Positions 13,247 through 15,007 of a DNA stretch of 15,007 bases are shown piece after piece. Position numbers and translations under genes: made by a program. The number at the start of each line of letters is the position of its first letter. The first letter of the stretch is position 1. The DNA lies in assembly GCA_016207285.1 (NCBI GenBank), contig JACQPW010000011.1:1-15007 (forward strand), written 5' to 3'. This DNA is from Candidatus Kerfeldbacteria bacterium (GTDB taxonomy: Bacteria > Patescibacteriota > Patescibacteriia > UBA9570). A model generated the notes under the pieces. It did not search any database. It was not told the origin of the DNA and worked only from the letters and a program-made list of their open reading frames with translations.

Positions 13247-14884
13247 CTATGAAACCTGCAGTGATTGTAAAAAATTCCAAGCCGCTGGAGAGGCTCCAGC
13301 TTTGCGTAATTGAGTGGTAATGCGGGCCTTGGTTTTATGGCCACTTCCTAATAACTTTCTCGCCTGTTGCCCCAAGCCTGCAGCCAATTTAGCTTCCACT
13401 ACCCAAGCTTCTTCTTGATAGTAGACTAAATTTTGTGGTGTAAAATCTCTCTTCTTCAGCAATCCATTTGCTTTATCCAAGTATGTCTTCACACCACGCA
13501 CAATGATTTCTGGATGTGAATCTTTGAATGACAACTCAGCTAATTGTTTAGCAGTTTTTAATGCCAGTGCTACTGTATCATCCGCGTCAAACTCTCCTGG
13601 ATGTGTTGTGATTATTTTTTCTGCAGCATCCACCACCCCACCAAAATTTGGGTTAATACCATGTTCAGCTAAGGCGGTAGCTAAACGCTTTAAATAAATA
13701 ACTTGTGTATAAGGATCTGCAATAGTCTCAAGAATCAAATTTTTCACTCCTAGAGCAATCGGCCCTTTAAAACGAGCGACTAGTTCTTGTTGCTCACTAG
13801 CTGTATGTCGTCGTTCAATGTATTGTATTGCCAATGCCCCGTTAATGTCATCGCGGTCTCCTTGGTAGTTTGCTTCACTGTAGCGACGCCTGGTACCAAC
13901 TTCTCGAGTGGTTTCTTTTTTGAGTAATTGCAGCATGGCTTGCGTATTGGGAATATCTCCTAAACTCGCTGCGGCCAAGCCAGCCGCCTTGATCAGATCC
14001 GGATCTAACTCCGCGCTATTCACAATAAATTCCCAGGCCAGACGAGCCACTTCTGTATTACCCTCGGCTTGAGCTTGCTGTAAGTGTTCCCAAGCTTCGG
14101 TTACCTCTGGACTGTCCCCCTCAGGCGATTCCAACAAAACAGTAGTCGCTTCAGACATGCGCCCAATTTTAACCAACCCCTCAATCAACTGCTCCCGATA
14201 AATATGGGTTTGACCAGTTGGCAGATCGGCTTGATACTCAGCCATCACAATATCATCCGTCGCACACCCATGTTCACCTAATAGTAAAGCGCTAGACAGT
14301 AATTTTTTACGGCGTTCGTTCGGATCGGTGTAGTATTTCTGAACCAAACGTTCCACTGTAGCGCGATCCCCTTGCGAGGCACAGTAATCAATGAATAGGT
14401 TGGCTCTATCGGAACGACTAGATTCAGGTAACGCATCAACTATCGGCTCTACCTGTGCAAGTAACGTTGGATCTGATGTTTTGCCTGCAATCCGGCAGAG
14501 CATATCAATTTTGATGGTTGGATCAGAGATGGCTTGCAATGTATGTTCAGCCGAAACAGCGTCACCGGCCAACTGTTGCCAAGCACCAATATCCATCAAC
14601 TCCCAATCCCGGTAATCTGGCTCATCGTTTGGCTGTGGCAAGGTAATACGATCATTCTTAGCTACTCGGTCTGTAATTTCCTTGAGTAGGCTTGATACAT
14701 CGATACCACCTTTATGTAGCTGATACGCTAAGCGAGCTAAAGCAGCCGTATCACCAGTAGTGCGGGCACCTTGTTCAGCAGCAGATAAAAAAACAGCCGC
14801 TTGTTCAGCAAACTCCACAGCTTTATGAATTTCTTGATTCTCTCTATCAGAGATTTCTGCGCGCGGCACTTCACGCTTTGTCAT
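13247..14884 (-). CDS. Large alpha-helical repeat protein of unknown function (TPR-like solenoid)
   Basis: A 545-residue cytoplasmic protein, without signal peptide or membrane segment, that I do not recognise as a named family. It is almost wholly helical and Ala/Leu/Glu-rich. Helix-turn-helix units of about 35 residues fit a TPR or related solenoid, for example AALARLAYQLHKGGI, EHTLQAISDPTIKIDMLCRIAGKT, REQLIEGLVKIGRMSEATTVLLES and LIKAAGLAAASLGDIPNTQAML. A basic C-terminus (KLLGSGHKTKARITTQLRKAG) could bind nucleic acid or membrane, but this is a guess. The start MTKREVP is chosen because an excellent promoter ends 7 nt before it; the upstream ATG at 14941 would lie inside the tRNA gene. 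It is the first gene of an operon with the phosphatase-like gene (7-nt gap). Confidence 0.75.
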   Translation of the reverse strand: MTKREVPRAEISDRENQEIHKAVEFAEQAAVFLSAAEQGARTTGDTAALARLAYQLHKGGIDVSSLLKEITDRVAKNDRITLPQPNDEPDYRDWELMDIGAWQQLAGDAVSAEHTLQAISDPTIKIDMLCRIAGKTSDPTLLAQVEPIVDALPESSRSDRANLFIDYCASQGDRATVERLVQKYYTDPNERRKKLLSSALLLGEHGCATDDIVMAEYQADLPTGQTHIYREQLIEGLVKIGRMSEATTVLLESPEGDSPEVTEAWEHLQQAQAEGNTEVARLAWEFIVNSAELDPDLIKAAGLAAASLGDIPNTQAMLQLLKKETTREVGTRRRYSEANYQGDRDDINGALAIQYIERRHTASEQQELVARFKGPIALGVKNLILETIADPYTQVIYLKRLATALAEHGINPNFGGVVDAAEKIITTHPGEFDADDTVALALKTAKQLAELSFKDSHPEIIVRGVKTYLDKANGLLKKRDFTPQNLVYYQEEAWVVEAKLAAGLGQQARKLLGSGHKTKARITTQLRKAGASPAAWNFLQSLQVS

Positions 14885-14891
14885 GTGCAGA

Positions 14892-14920
14892 ATTGTATCA
14901 AAAAAAATGGCTTTTGTCAA
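14892..14920 (-). promoter_or_regulatory. Strong sigmaA-type promoter of the helical-repeat gene operon
   Basis: On the minus strand a perfect TTGACA (14915-14920), exactly 17 nt including a T8 run, and TACAAT (14892-14897) with TG upstream (TGATACAAT). The -10 ends 7 nt before the ATG at 14884, so the message is probably leaderless. The -35 starts 12 nt after the tRNA-Glu 3' end. Confidence 0.88.
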
Positions 14921-14932
14921 TCGAGAATATTG

Positions 14933-15004
14933 TAGCCCCACGGGGAATCGAACCCCGATTTGAGCGCTGAGAACGCTCCGTCCTAACCGTTAGACGATAA
15001 GGCC
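14933..15004 (-). tRNA. tRNA-Glu (anticodon CTC)
   Basis: A 72-nt cloverleaf on the minus strand. The acceptor stem is GGCCTTA with TGGGGCT (G1-U72 and two internal G-U pairs). The D arm is GTCTAACGGTTAGGAC. The anticodon stem GAGCG/CGCTC encloses TTCTCAG, giving anticodon CTC, which reads GAG (Glu). The variable loop is AAAT, and the T arm CGGGG-TTCGATT-CCCCG has the usual TTCGA core. The discriminator base is A and CCA is not encoded (ACAATA follows). The whole gene lies in the window, 3 nt from its right edge. Confidence 0.95.
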
Positions 15005-15007
15005 AAA

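Noticed and set aside
13240..13344. Longer phosphatase-like ORF starting at 13344
   Set aside because: It would overlap the helical-repeat gene by 98 nt. The family begins near residue 36 of that ORF, where an ATG follows the upstream stop by 7 nt.
14885..14941. Longer start of the helical-repeat protein at 14941
   Set aside because: That ATG lies inside the tRNA-Glu gene and upstream of a perfect promoter that ends at the inner ATG.

Overview
The window looks like a small-genome, monoderm-like bacterium, probably of the Candidate Phyla Radiation (Patescibacteria). This is inference from gene style, not proof: HrcA is shortened, several secreted or lipid-anchored orphan proteins are present, gene packing is tight, and Shine-Dalgarno (SD) sequences are scarce. 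TAA, TAG and TGA all end genes here, and hrcA/grpE overlap as ATGA, so TGA is a stop and the recoded CPR lineages are disfavoured. Almost everything lies on the minus strand; the only confident plus-strand gene is at 6097-7851.

Layout from left to right. Positions 1-928 hold the N-terminal 309 residues of a secreted TIM-barrel glycoside-hydrolase-like protein that runs off the left edge. Positions 944-5994 are a heat-shock cluster, transcribed right to left as hrcA-grpE-hsp20-dnaK-dnaJ. It starts at a textbook CIRCE operator (6013-6039) whose 9-nt spacer contains the -35 box of the hrcA promoter. The dnaK-dnaJ gap (2096-2322) is filled by three REP-like palindromic elements, one of which supplies the only strong SD in the window, in front of dnaJ. 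Divergent from hrcA is a secreted CBM9/DOMON-like plus beta-propeller protein (6097-7851). A bidirectional terminator (7868-7903) separates it from a convergent small lipoprotein (7912-8382).

Positions 8449-12379 look like one minus-strand operon: a secreted GEVED-domain protein, then the binding lipoprotein, ATPase and permease of an ABC importer of the nitrate/sulfonate/taurine class. Positions 12454-14884 form a second operon with a large alpha-helical repeat protein of unknown function and an inositol-monophosphatase-family protein whose metal-site motif has Cys in place of the second Asp. A tRNA-Glu(CTC) gene closes the window at 14933-15004.

The most notable signals are regulatory. Four gene starts have a -10-like box ending 6 or 7 nt before the ATG, which suggests leaderless mRNAs. 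The repeat trio between dnaK and dnaJ can form mutually exclusive hairpins that involve the dnaK stop codon on one side and the dnaJ SD on the other, so it could tune the DnaK:DnaJ ratio. No CRISPR array, transposase gene, phage gene or defence system was seen.
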